A stretch of DNA of 64,000 nucleotides from the NCBI RefSeq assembly GCF_014638995.1, contig NZ_BMFR01000007.1, forward strand, positions 62,001 to 126,000, read 5' to 3'. The first letter of the stretch is position 1. Every line of letters begins with the position of its first letter. The DNA is from Virgibacillus oceani. GTDB taxonomy: Bacteria; Bacillota; Bacilli; Bacillales; Amphibacillaceae. A program made the position numbers and the translations under genes. Positions 34,471 through 42,768 of this stretch are shown here, one piece after another. Under the pieces are notes generated by a model. It was not told the DNA's origin and made no database searches. It was given only the letters and a program-made list of their open reading frames with translations.

Positions 34471-34968
34471 ATGCCAAAACCTAAACCTGGCCAAAGTAGA
34501 ACTGTAGTGGTAGAAAGACAATGTAAGCCCAATAAACCTGACAACTGTCCGAAAGAATGGTGTGCCTTGGATGGAGCATGCAATCACCCAATGGATCCAA
34601 CAGTGGAACAGGGTGCAAATTCAAAATTAAGCAATGTACAGCATTCGTTTGAATCAATTGTCGTTAAAGATTCATGTGATGTGGAAGTATCATCAAATGA
34701 CACACAGGCTGCCGTCAATGTTCAGGTAGCTCTTCAGGTTGCCATTGCCCTAGTAATCAGCATTTCCATAGCAGATAGTAATACAGCAAACGAAATAACC
34801 CAGGAATTAAATGCTAAATTACAAACTAGTCAAGTGAATAGTCAGCAGGTTTATATTCAAAACTCACGCGGTGTAAATATCACCACTACGGATACGGATA
34901 TTGCGGTTAATATCCAACTATTGCTGCAAGTATTAATTGCATTGGTTCTTCGACTAGACATTTTATAG
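34471..34968 (+). CDS. Spore coat protein, CotX/CotV family
   Basis: This 165-residue protein has a Cys-containing N-terminal part (CNHPMDP), then two copies of the CotX-type repeat: VKDSCDVEVSSNDTQAAV with QVALQVAIALVISISIAD, and IQNSRGVNITTTDTDIAV with QLLLQVLIALVLRL. CotX, CotV and CotW make up the insoluble crust layer of Bacillus spores. AAGGAGG precedes the ATG. CATACATAA upstream resembles a SigK -10 (consensus CATAnnnTA), but the -35 is not clear. Confidence 0.85.
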   Translation: MPKPKPGQSRTVVVERQCKPNKPDNCPKEWCALDGACNHPMDPTVEQGANSKLSNVQHSFESIVVKDSCDVEVSSNDTQAAVNVQVALQVAIALVISISIADSNTANEITQELNAKLQTSQVNSQQVYIQNSRGVNITTTDTDIAVNIQLLLQVLIALVLRLDIL

Positions 34969-35020
34969 AGGTAACTTATTTTAAAAGAACAATGGAGCAG
35001 TGAGTTTATTTTATTAAGTA

Positions 35021-35056
35021 GAAAGGCCATATCCAATTGGGATTGGTCTTTTTTGC
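35021..35056 (+). terminator. Terminator after the CotX-like gene
   Basis: GGCCATATCC pairs with GGGATTGGTC over an AATT loop, with one mismatch, and TTTTTT follows. Confidence 0.65.
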
Positions 35057-35119
35057 TAATTTAGAATAATTGCTGATTAAATACAAATGATAGGAACACG
35101 AGAGGAGGAAAATGGATAA

Positions 35120-35596
35120 ATGCTGCAAATGATTATCCGAATATGTTTAGTAGTTATATCATGGTCTTCTCTATTATTATTACCCAAAAAAGTGATAAAT
35201 AAATTTTTGCCTGTTTCTATATTTACATCGGCATTAGTATTGATCGTATGTGCGCTTTCATTAAAGTATAAATTTTGGGTAGTAAAAGGAAAGCTTGCAA
35301 CGCAGGTTTTTCATGATCTTAGTTTTGTTTTTGGACCATTTTTTGCAGGGACAATATGGATCTTTCATCTTACCTTTGGCAGGTTTACCCGTTACATATT
35401 GATAAATGTCTTTATGAATGCAGCCTTGGCCGTACCGTTAAGCAAGGTATTCGAGAAATTAAAAGTGTCTAAGCTCAAAAACTTTAAGTCATATCATCTG
35501 TTTTTTACGTACATGACCTATGCACTGATTATATACGGTTACCAGTATTTAGTGCATCGTTCCAAAGAAGGATCAAAAGCGGAACAGTCCGTATAA
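35120..35596 (+). CDS. Four-helix integral membrane protein (CBO0543-like)
   Basis: This 158-residue protein has about five hydrophobic segments, with aromatic-rich pieces FVFGPFFAGTIWIFH and YHLFFTYMTYALIIYGY. The layout resembles the uncharacterised CBO0543 membrane family of Bacillaceae. GAGGAGG lies 12 bases upstream. Single gene with its own terminator. Confidence 0.6.
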   Translation: MLQMIIRICLVVISWSSLLLLPKKVINKFLPVSIFTSALVLIVCALSLKYKFWVVKGKLATQVFHDLSFVFGPFFAGTIWIFHLTFGRFTRYILINVFMNAALAVPLSKVFEKLKVSKLKNFKSYHLFFTYMTYALIIYGYQYLVHRSKEGSKAEQSV

Positions 35597-35629
35597 AAAG
35601 AATACAATTTGATTCTTGAATGAACATGA

Positions 35630-35669
35630 AAAAATAGCAGGAGATAGTTTCCCATCCCTGCTATTTTTA
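35630..35669. terminator. Bidirectional terminator
   Basis: AAAAATAGCAGG (35630-35641) pairs with CCTGCTATTTTT and serves the membrane gene and the convergent Crp/Fnr gene. Confidence 0.75.
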
Positions 35670-35711
35670 TTCAAATTTCCATGATTGCAGTATATTTAAG
35701 CTTTTTTCCTG

Positions 35712-36404
35712 TTAAAAAATTTCGTCCTTCATTCCCTCTTTATCAATTATGTAATAGCCGTAGCTGTCATTCCATATGAGGTTTTGCTTTTTCAATTGTG
35801 TCAGCGTGCGACTGATTGTTTCACGGCTGGTTCCGATCATATTTGCAAGTTCCCGGTTTGTAAATTGGGTGGCGATTCTAATTTGATTATCTTTCGTTTT
35901 TATCCCATAATCCTTACCAAGACGTAATAGAAGCATAATGATTTGCTCGTACGTATTGTGTAAAATTTTCTCCTCCAGCCGTTGTTGCAGATCGACCAGT
36001 TTATCCCCTAATACGCGAAATAATTTCACGCAAATTTCCGGGTGTGTATACAGAAAATCCTCAAATAAACGAATTGGTATATAAATTAGAACAGCATCCT
36101 CCAATATGGATGCGTGAGCCGGATAATTATCCTGTCTGAAAAAACCGGCGTGCGGAAACATATCGTCCGGCTGCAGGATATTGACAATTTGTTCTTTTCC
36201 ATTTAAATCACTCTTGTATATTTTTACCTTGCCCTGGTGTATAAAGTAAACATTTGTAAGTGGATCACCCTGCATGAAGATATGTGTTCCATGGCGGTAC
36301 ATTCGGAATTTTGCCAAGTCAACAATCGGTTCCATTTCATAGTCAGTTAAATCCTTAAATAATGGGACCTTCTGCAGCAGTTCCTTAATCGATTGTGAAT
36401 TCAT
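35712..36404 (-). CDS. Crp/Fnr family regulator without FeS cysteines
   Basis: This 230-residue protein has a cyclic-nucleotide-type beta barrel (FMQGDPLTNVYFIHQGKVKI), a long dimer helix, and a winged helix with RELANMIGTSRETISRTLTQL. The recognition helix SRETISR fits TGTGA-type sites. It has only one Cys and lacks the C-terminal cluster seen in the paralogue at 38446-39147, so it probably senses something else. It is divergent from a DUF2249 gene that has an Fnr-like box upstream. Confidence 0.85.
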   Translation of the reverse strand: MNSQSIKELLQKVPLFKDLTDYEMEPIVDLAKFRMYRHGTHIFMQGDPLTNVYFIHQGKVKIYKSDLNGKEQIVNILQPDDMFPHAGFFRQDNYPAHASILEDAVLIYIPIRLFEDFLYTHPEICVKLFRVLGDKLVDLQQRLEEKILHNTYEQIIMLLLRLGKDYGIKTKDNQIRIATQFTNRELANMIGTSRETISRTLTQLKKQNLIWNDSYGYYIIDKEGMKDEIF

Positions 36405-36514
36405 CCAAAAAAAGCTCCTTCCACGTCAAAATAGAAGTGCATTATAGTATTCCATTATATTTTAACATGATATACCCCCTGGATATTTACGAATTTGTGA
36501 ACAGTTTTCGTAAG

Positions 36515-36530
36515 CGTGATAAAAATCATA
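36515..36530. promoter_or_regulatory. Fnr-box-like operator
   Basis: CGTGA-TAAAAA-TCATA matches TGTGA-N6-TCACA at 8 of 10 positions. It lies in the 221-base divergent region between the Crp/Fnr gene and the DUF2249 gene, 96 bases before the latter start. Confidence 0.5.
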
Positions 36531-36625
36531 GTTTAATGATGTTCCCGGTCACATCTTTTATTCAATGGACCATTTATGATTAGGGGGAATTAAATTATAA
36601 CGCTATAAAATAAGGAGGCTGCACA

Positions 36626-36868
36626 ATGAATAAAACGGATTACGCAATTAAAATACACGCACCGGAGATTGAACCGAGGTATCGCCACCAAAAAATTTTT
36701 GAGATGTTTGATGAATTGGAAGCGGGGCAATTTATGGAGCTATCAAACGACCATGACCCAAAGCCGCTTCATTATCAAATGATGATAGAACGAGGCGAGA
36801 ATGCATTTTCATGGGATTATACGGAAGAGGGTCCATCACTTTGGCGGGTGGCAATAGGTAAAAAATAA
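36626..36868 (+). CDS. DUF2249 domain protein (third copy)
   Basis: This 80-residue protein contains IHAPEIEPRYRHQKIFEMFD, ELSNDHDPKPLHYQMMIERG and a final LWRVAIGKK, the DUF2249 pattern. His and Asp in NDHDPKPLHY are conserved in the haemerythrin-associated members of this family. AAGGAGG lies upstream. It precedes a radical SAM gene, separated by a hairpin terminator. Confidence 0.8.
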   Translation: MNKTDYAIKIHAPEIEPRYRHQKIFEMFDELEAGQFMELSNDHDPKPLHYQMMIERGENAFSWDYTEEGPSLWRVAIGKK

Positions 36869-36913
36869 TACATTCGCATAATGGTGTCTAAGCAAAGCTT
36901 CTTAATTATGGAT

Positions 36914-36955
36914 AGACTCTTGAATTCATTTTCAAGAGTCTTATCTGATTTTTTG
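36914..36955 (+). terminator. Terminator after the DUF2249 gene
   Basis: AGACTCTTGAA (36914-36924) pairs perfectly with TTCAAGAGTCT (36931-36941). TTTTTT follows at 36950-36955. Confidence 0.65.
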
Positions 36956-37042
36956 GTGTGAAAAATGTCATATCCAATTATTATATAAATCGATACAATT
37001 ACATCCGTAACGTTATTCAAACTAATTTTTAGGAGTGGTATC

Positions 37043-38179
37043 ATGTTTCCACAGGACTATAATGAAAATCCGTTTATTGTAATTTGGGAATTAACCCGCG
37101 CTTGTGCTTTAAAATGCCTGCATTGCCGTGCAGAAGCACAATATCATCGTGATCCGCGTGAATTGACGTTTGAGGAAGGCAAAAAATTGATTGATGACAT
37201 ATATGAAATGAACAATCCAATGCTGGTTTTTACCGGAGGAGATCCTTTAGAACGTCCAGATGTTTTTGAAATTGCACAATATGCAATACAAAAAGGTGTG
37301 CGTGTATCCATGACACCATCTGCGACCCCTAATGTGACGAAGGCTGCCATGCAAAAGGCGAAGGATATTGGACTGGCACGGTGGGCTTTTAGCATTGACG
37401 GGCATTGTGCAGAAGTCCATGACCATTTCAGAGGAACATCTGGTTCGTTTGATTTAACAATGAATGCAATTAAATATTTACACGAATTAGAAATGCCCCT
37501 ACAGATTAATACGGTAATTTCCAAATATAATGCAGATTATTTGGATGAAATGGCAGAAATGGTTGAACGCTTAAACTGTGTATTATGGAGCGTGTTTTTC
37601 CTTGTTCCGACCGGTCGGGGAAAAGAATCAGATATGATTTCACCAGTTGAGCATGAACGTGTATTACGGTGGTTATATGATTTATCGAAACGTGTTCCAT
37701 TTGATATTAAAACAACTGCAGCACAGCATTACCGCCGCGTCGTTATCCAGAACAAAATACGGGAGCAAAAAAGCATTAGTGACAAGGAGCATATTTTCTA
37801 TGAAGATGCCCTAATGAGCGGTAAGACGGGACAGATTGATGGTTTGGGCCGTGCGCCAAAAGGTGTGAACGATGGAAATGGGTTTGTTTTCATTTCACAT
37901 ACTGGTGATGTTTTCCCAAGTGGTCTCCTGCCGATTAAAGCAGGGAACGTAAGGCAAACGCCGCTTGCTAAGATTTATCGTGATTCGGAAGTCTTTCAAA
38001 ATTTACGGAATCCGGATAAATATAAAGGTAAATGCGGTGTATGTGAATTCCGTTTTGTATGCGGCGGATCCAGATCAAGAGCCTATAATGTAACAGGAGA
38101 CTATATGGAAAGTGAACCATACTGCGTTTATATCCCAAAAGCAATGCGCGTGAAGAAAAAGAAGGCTAATAGTAAATAA
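37043..38179 (+). CDS. Radical SAM/SPASM enzyme (NirJ/AhbD-like)
   Basis: This 378-residue protein has CALKCLHC with Cys21, Cys25 and Cys28 for the SAM cluster, then FTGGDPLERPD and SIDGHCAEVHDHFRG. The C-terminal SPASM region is GKCGVCEFRFVCGGSRSRAY plus a later Cys in EPYCVYIPK. This layout is shared with NirJ, AhbC/AhbD (haem d1 and alternative haem synthesis) and other TIGR04053-like proteins; the closest role cannot be fixed by eye. Context of DUF2249 and Fnr regulators favours anaerobic haem or NO metabolism (inference). Confidence 0.8.
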   Translation: MFPQDYNENPFIVIWELTRACALKCLHCRAEAQYHRDPRELTFEEGKKLIDDIYEMNNPMLVFTGGDPLERPDVFEIAQYAIQKGVRVSMTPSATPNVTKAAMQKAKDIGLARWAFSIDGHCAEVHDHFRGTSGSFDLTMNAIKYLHELEMPLQINTVISKYNADYLDEMAEMVERLNCVLWSVFFLVPTGRGKESDMISPVEHERVLRWLYDLSKRVPFDIKTTAAQHYRRVVIQNKIREQKSISDKEHIFYEDALMSGKTGQIDGLGRAPKGVNDGNGFVFISHTGDVFPSGLLPIKAGNVRQTPLAKIYRDSEVFQNLRNPDKYKGKCGVCEFRFVCGGSRSRAYNVTGDYMESEPYCVYIPKAMRVKKKKANSK

Positions 38180-38204
38180 AAATTGTATTGCAAGCGGGAG
38201 GATT

Positions 38205-38403
38205 AATATCGGCAGGAGAGTCAGAACATCGGCGGTAGAAGGAGAATATCGGCAGGAGAGTCAGAACATCGGCGGTAGAAGGAGAATATCGGCAGGAGAG
38301 TCAGAATATCGCCAGGAGAAGCAGAATATCGCCAGGAAAGTCAGAACATCGGCAGAACAAGCAGAACATCAGCGGTAGAGTCCAAACATTGCCCCGTAAA
38401 CTG
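38205..38403. repeat. 20-bp tandem repeat array, about 10 units
   Basis: Successive 20-base units start at 38205, 38225, 38245 and so on to 38385. Most read AATATCGGCAGGAGAGTCAG or AACATCGGCGGTAGAAGGAG; the first four alternate these two forms exactly, and later ones drift. Direct, without spacers. The same 20-base unit recurs three times at 63351-63410. Confidence 0.9.
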
Positions 38404-38408
38404 AAACA

Positions 38409-38432
38409 CCTTCCAGGGACAAGCTCTGGAAG
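38409..38432. terminator. Stem-loop between convergent radical SAM and fnr genes
   Basis: CCTTCCAG pairs with CTGGAAGG around GGACAAGCT-type loop bases. Tail is AT-rich rather than pure T. Confidence 0.5.
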
Positions 38433-38445
38433 GGTATTTCGGTTT

Positions 38446-39147
38446 CTAATGTATACTGCACAGTACAACAGGGCAGTTTTCACAATTTATTTCATCTCTT
38501 AGGTGCTGCAGGTCATGGATAATAATATTTCCTTTTTTTGTGGACAGAATGTTATTTCGTTTTAATTCATTTAACATGCGGTTAACACTTTCGCGGGATG
38601 TCCCGCCGAAATTCGCTAGTTGCTGATTAGTCAGTATGATATCAATAAAAATATCGCCGTTTTCCAGCTTTTTGCCATAGCTGTTGGAGAGGCGAATTAA
38701 CGTAGAGTACAGTGCCCCTTTTTTGCCATGTAAGACAAGGTCCCGAAATCTCGTTTGATCTCTGCGGTAATACTCATTCATAATTTTCATGAACTCGATG
38801 GCCAAGCCGCTGTTATTAATCAGTTCTTCTTCTAATTCTGATTTTTTAATTACGGCAACTTCACCATCTTCCATAATCTTTGCATTTAATATGTATTTTA
38901 CATTTTCCGAGTATAGGGAAAGTTCACCGACAATATCATCTTTATTGCATATTCGTAAAGATAGCTCGCGTCCGTCGGGAGAAAGCTTGCCAATCTGAAT
39001 TCTTCCAGATTTAATGATATACAATTCATCCGCAATTTCACCCTCAGAAAATAAAAATGTATCCTTTTTAATTGGCTTTATATGATCAACCGAATCTAAC
39101 AAACTCCTTAATTGATCGGACATCTTAGGTCTAAGAGGCATAGTCAA
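38446..39147 (-). CDS. fnr: Oxygen-sensing regulator Fnr, Bacillus type
   Basis: This 233-residue Crp/Fnr protein ends INCENCPVVLCSIH, giving Cys222, Cys225 and Cys230 with the CxxCx4C spacing of B. subtilis Fnr (227, 230, 235). Asp136 falls where its fourth ligand Asp141 would be (same offset of 5). The winged helix has QQLANFGGTSRESVNRMLNEL. It should bind a [4Fe-4S] cluster without oxygen and activate sites of TGTGA-N6-TCACA type, such as those at 17862 and 36515. Single gene. Confidence 0.88.
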   Translation of the reverse strand: MTMPLRPKMSDQLRSLLDSVDHIKPIKKDTFLFSEGEIADELYIIKSGRIQIGKLSPDGRELSLRICNKDDIVGELSLYSENVKYILNAKIMEDGEVAVIKKSELEEELINNSGLAIEFMKIMNEYYRRDQTRFRDLVLHGKKGALYSTLIRLSNSYGKKLENGDIFIDIILTNQQLANFGGTSRESVNRMLNELKRNNILSTKKGNIIIHDLQHLRDEINCENCPVVLCSIH

Positions 39148-39234
39148 TAAACCACCTTTAAAAGTTTTGCATCATGTAAGTTATCGTTTACCTGCCTTTA
39201 GCGGTAAAAAAAGCAGTGGTTCAAAACTACTGCC

Positions 39235-40056
39235 CTACAAGAAGAGTATAACAAGAATTCCCGCGATAAAACAATAATACGAAAAGTATTTTAAATTACC
39301 ATTAGCCATGATATTGATAAACCACTTTAGAGCGAAATACGAGGCGATGATGGATGCCATAAATGCCAGTAAATACGGAATCATCAACACATCAAAGTTC
39401 TTGTCGTTTACAATATCGGAGGCAGACATAACAGTAATGCCAAGGCTGACAGGGATATAAAGCAGGAATGAAAAACGAAGTGCTGTTTCGCGTTTCATCC
39501 CAAGCAGCATAGCAGCGACAATTGTAGCACCTGAACGACTTATGCCAGGAATTAATGCAACGGCTTGTGCCAGTCCAACAATAATAGCATCTTTAAGTGA
39601 TATCTCCCGATCGTTCTTATTACCCCGCAGGTTTCGAATGATCCATAAGGCAAAACCAGTTATAAGGAGTGTCACCCCGACAATCGCAACCGTACTGAGT
39701 TTACTTGAGATATAATCTTCAAACAATAAGCCAATGACCCCAGTTGGTATTGTTGCAATCACCAAATACATCATAAATTGAAAATCAGCTTTTGCAGCTT
39801 CATCCTTAGCGAAAATGAAACGGAAGAAATTAGTGACGAGGCGGATAATATCCTTGCGATAAATAACCAATACCGCAAGCAGTGAACCAAAATTAACAAG
39901 AATCTCAAATGAAAGTCCTTTAATTTCGATGTTAAACAGTTCACGTAAAATGACTAAATGTCCGCTTGAAGAGATTGGAATTGGTTCCGTGAATCCCTGA
40001 AATAAACCTAAAATAATATATTTTACTAATAGCCAAAACTCTGTAATATTCTCCAT
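39235..40056 (-). CDS. uppP: Undecaprenyl-diphosphatase UppP (BacA)
   Basis: This 273-residue protein has seven or eight membrane helices. It carries both family motifs: [14 protein letters not shown] (21-34), with Glu and His of the active site, and [10 protein letters not shown]. It recycles undecaprenyl pyrophosphate for cell-wall and surface-glycan synthesis and can give bacitracin tolerance. Single gene; starts after a GGGGGTAT ribosome site. Confidence 0.92.
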   Translation of the reverse strand: MENITEFWLLVKYIILGLFQGFTEPIPISSSGHLVILRELFNIEIKGLSFEILVNFGSLLAVLVIYRKDIIRLVTNFFRFIFAKDEAAKADFQFMMYLVIATIPTGVIGLLFEDYISSKLSTVAIVGVTLLITGFALWIIRNLRGNKNDREISLKDAIIVGLAQAVALIPGISRSGATIVAAMLLGMKRETALRFSFLLYIPVSLGITVMSASDIVNDKNFDVLMIPYLLAFMASIIASYFALKWFINIMANGNLKYFSYYCFIAGILVILFL

Positions 40057-40219
40057 TGCTATACCCCCGGACAGTTTCTATTTTGTTGCTTTTGTTAAAA
40101 TTGCTGCAGCAGATTGCGGTCGATATCCAATATCCGATTTCGATTCTCTTCTATTTGTTGAAAACTGAGTCACCAACCCAAATCTGGTTGAATAGTCTAG
40201 TTGGTGAGGAGGTATAAAA

Positions 40220-40558
40220 ATGAAAATGAATCAGAATTATCACCATATATACGAAATGTGTAAGGATCATATGCATGCTTATGTGCTTGCTGAAATGAAT
40301 GATGGTTCGAGAATAGATGGTATCGTTACCGGGTTAGACGATGAATATGTCTATCTTGCCGTTCCTTTAGAGCAGCATGAACTTCAGCAACAGGCGAATT
40401 TTAATCATGATCAAGACAATCGTCAATTTGGGTTTCCGGGGTATGGATTTGGATACCCGGGATTTGGATATGGGTTCGGATATCCGCCAAGACGATTTAG
40501 GAGGCTCATTTTGCCATTGGCTGCCCTGACTGCACTAAGTGTATTGCCATGGTACTAA
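40220..40558 (+). CDS. Sm-like/Gly-Tyr-Phe-rich protein, possible spore-surface protein
   Basis: This 112-residue protein has an N-terminal beta segment (HAYVLAEMNDGSRIDGIVTG and DDEYVYLAVPLEQ). A Gly/Phe/Tyr/Pro repeat follows (GFPGYGFGYPGFGYGFGYPP), then a basic patch and a hydrophobic end. The layout resembles small Bacillus coat proteins but no family is recognised. GAGGAGG precedes the ATG. Confidence 0.65.
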   Translation: MKMNQNYHHIYEMCKDHMHAYVLAEMNDGSRIDGIVTGLDDEYVYLAVPLEQHELQQQANFNHDQDNRQFGFPGYGFGYPGFGYGFGYPPRRFRRLILPLAALTALSVLPWY

Positions 40559-40583
40559 TGAAGGTCACCCGCTAACATAGTAA

Positions 40584-40637
40584 GGGTCTGTCCGCAACAC
40601 ATTAACTGTTATAAGTTAGTGTATTAGAGACAGACCC
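40584..40637. terminator. Long stem-loop between convergent genes
   Basis: GGGTCTGTC (40584-40592) pairs with GACAGACCC (40629-40637), with an inner stem around TAACTGTTATAAGTTA. Similar GGGTC-ended elements occur near 33134 and 53594. Confidence 0.55.
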
Positions 40638-40653
40638 CATAAAAGCATCATGT

Positions 40654-40830
40654 TTATTCTTTTTCCTGCTTAACGACACCTTCACCTAAAATATACACAG
40701 CTATAGCCATGATAATAGCTAATGTTACCGTAGACATGATATCGAAATCAGTACCGCCCATACTTGTCAGTACATAAGATATAACGCCGCTAATTAACAA
40801 CGCCCAAATTAAAGTCCAAATGAACCGCAT
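40654..40830 (-). CDS. yjzD: YjzD family small membrane protein (DUF2929)
   Basis: This 58-residue frame starts MRFIWTLIWALLISGVISY after GAGGTG. It has two hydrophobic helices separated by SMGGTDFD and a basic/acidic tail. Sequence and position match B. subtilis YjzD, which is near yjaV and med. It is divergent from the yjaV homologue. Confidence 0.8.
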   Translation of the reverse strand: MRFIWTLIWALLISGVISYVLTSMGGTDFDIMSTVTLAIIMAIAVYILGEGVVKQEKE

Positions 40831-40947
40831 CTATAACACCTCATTTTTATTACATTCTTAAGTCTAGTTTACCAAAACAGTACAAAAAATAAAAGTATTT
40901 CTTAACTATGGGGAATAGTATAGTAATAAAGAGGGAAGGGGATACAA

Positions 40948-41565
40948 ATGGCATATGTTGTAACGAATTGCTTTGACTGGATAGGCTATCATCTTGTTAA
41001 TCATTTGCTGAATCAGGGTCAAAATGTCATTGGGTTTGACGAAATTTCATCTGATAAAAAAGAGACATTATCATTATTTTTTGGCAGAAACGAATTATTT
41101 ACATTAAATCCAAGCAAACGAAATAAACAGGGAGATGACATAGCAATTTCGGTTGATGTTCAAACTTCAGGTCACTCGGAACGGACCATTCAATTACGTT
41201 TTGATAAACCGGAGGAAAAACGGAAAACAAACATTGTATCAATTAAATTGCCATTATTATTTGGAGAATGGATGGAAATGAATGATGATGGTTTTTATGA
41301 CAAAAATGATTTCGTCCGATTTGACTCAGAACGATTTCTGACAGAGGCTATTTATATAAAAGATTTCATCTATTGTGTGATGCAATTCACTAAATCCGCT
41401 TATTTGCCAGAGTTAATAGAGATAAAGTCATTCAGGGAGAAAGAAATGAATGATGCTGATCAGGAAACCTCCATCTATGTTCGTGACAAAAAGCCCATAA
41501 CGGAGAACCTAAAAATAGTTCAAGCGCATTACGCAAAATTTAGAAAACTTTACGGTGTAATATAA
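40948..41565 (+). CDS. YjaV-like protein, degenerate Rossmann-type
   Basis: This 205-residue protein begins MAYVVTNCFDWIGYHLVNHLL, like a sugar-epimerase N-terminus that has lost the GxxGxxG motif. The rest is hydrophilic, with DIAISVDVQTSGHSERTIQL and a Lys-rich end. Location between yjzD and med is that of B. subtilis yjaV. GGAAGGGG precedes the ATG. Function unknown. Confidence 0.7.
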   Translation: MAYVVTNCFDWIGYHLVNHLLNQGQNVIGFDEISSDKKETLSLFFGRNELFTLNPSKRNKQGDDIAISVDVQTSGHSERTIQLRFDKPEEKRKTNIVSIKLPLLFGEWMEMNDDGFYDKNDFVRFDSERFLTEAIYIKDFIYCVMQFTKSAYLPELIEIKSFREKEMNDADQETSIYVRDKKPITENLKIVQAHYAKFRKLYGVI

Positions 41566-41659
41566 ATGTAACGTTATATAGCATTTACGTAAAACTGGTA
41601 AAACGATACAATATAAGAAATAACTGTTGTCATATCAATGTTCAGGGTTAGGAGTGCAC

Positions 41660-42628
41660 ATGTTGAAAAAGCTATTCATCCTATCTTTATTGGCATTTGG
41701 ATTCATTCTACTATCAGGCTGCGGCAGCTATTTTGAAAAGGATAACATTCAAAAAGTAGGAATGCTTGTTGAGGACTCAATTCATGATCAAGCATGGGGC
41801 AAAAAAGGGTACAAGGGCCTATTGTCGATTAGTGAAGAATTTGATGTTGATGTATATTTTAAAGAAGGTATTAAAACACAGCAAGATGTTACAGATGCGG
41901 TGGACGAGTTTGTAAATAATGGGGTAAATCTCATATTTGGCCATAGCAACACATATGGGAAATTTTTTGTGGATATTGCACAAGCGTATCCAGATGTACA
42001 ATTTGTATATTTTAATGGCGGATATTCGGCCGAAAATGTTACGAGCTTAAATTTTAATTCCCATGCAATGGGTTTTTTCGGCGGAATGGTTGCTGGGGCA
42101 ATGACGACAACGAATCAGGTTGGGATTATTGCAGCATACGAATGGCAGCCGGAAATTGAAGGATTTTATGAAGGGGTAAAATATCGAAACCCATCTGCGG
42201 AGGTACATATTCAGTATGTGAATAACTGGAGCGACAAAGGTACCGCAATGAAAATGTATCAAGCAATGCTCGAAAACGACATGGATGTTATCTATCCAGC
42301 TGGAGATTCCTATAGTGTGGACATTATTAAACAGGCAAACAAGGATGGCATCTATGCAATTGGTTATGTTTCTGATCAATCAGATATAGCTGAATCGACT
42401 GTATTAACAAGTACTGTTCAGCATGTTGATAAATTGTACGAGCTCGTCGCGGAAAAATTTAATGAAAAAGAGTTAAAGGGTGACATACTAACTTTTGATT
42501 TTCAGGATGACGTCATAACGTTAGGCAACTACAGTCCGGAAGTTCCTGAAGATCTCCAGGATGAAATTAATGAAGCAATTGACGACTACATTGACACGGG
42601 GTTATTACCAAACGAATTGGAAAAATAA
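41660..42628 (+). CDS. med: Med: BMP-type lipoprotein, positive regulator of comK
   Basis: About 322 residues from the ATG at 41660 (AGGAG 6 bases upstream; frame open from 41627). Lipoprotein signal with lipobox LSGC. The periplasmic-binding fold of BMP type follows: VGMLVEDSIHDQAWGKKGYKG, FGHSNTYGKFF, GFFGGMVAGAMT, DVIYPAGDSYS. B. subtilis Med stimulates comK expression; length and neighbours agree. The small comZ gene that follows med in B. subtilis is not present here. Confidence 0.8.
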   Translation: MLKKLFILSLLAFGFILLSGCGSYFEKDNIQKVGMLVEDSIHDQAWGKKGYKGLLSISEEFDVDVYFKEGIKTQQDVTDAVDEFVNNGVNLIFGHSNTYGKFFVDIAQAYPDVQFVYFNGGYSAENVTSLNFNSHAMGFFGGMVAGAMTTTNQVGIIAAYEWQPEIEGFYEGVKYRNPSAEVHIQYVNNWSDKGTAMKMYQAMLENDMDVIYPAGDSYSVDIIKQANKDGIYAIGYVSDQSDIAESTVLTSTVQHVDKLYELVAEKFNEKELKGDILTFDFQDDVITLGNYSPEVPEDLQDEINEAIDDYIDTGLLPNELEK

Positions 42629-42685
42629 CAGGTGCAATGAACGCACATAATACTGATGTAAGTGTATTGCTTTTATTTATTTTTC

Positions 42686-42714
42686 TTGCAACGGGGGTAA
42701 TAATGCATTAAAAT
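42686..42714 (+). promoter_or_regulatory. SigA-type promoter of fabH-fabF
   Basis: TTGCAA (42686-42691), 17-base spacer, TAAAAT (42709-42714). The FapR operator overlaps the -10 and the region after it. Confidence 0.6.
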
Positions 42715-42730
42715 TAGTACCAAGTCATAA
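42714..42730 (+). promoter_or_regulatory. FapR operator
   Basis: TTAGTACCAAGTCATAA fits the 17-base FapR inverted repeat TTAGTACCNNGTACTAA at most positions. It lies 39 bases before fabH, a classic FapR target controlled by malonyl-CoA. Confidence 0.75.
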
Positions 42731-42768
42731 GAATTGATATAAACAATAGTCCATAAGGGGATGACAAT

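Noticed and set aside
38205..38403. A CRISPR array
   Set aside because: The units are 20 bases head to tail without unique spacers and drift in sequence; no cas gene is near.
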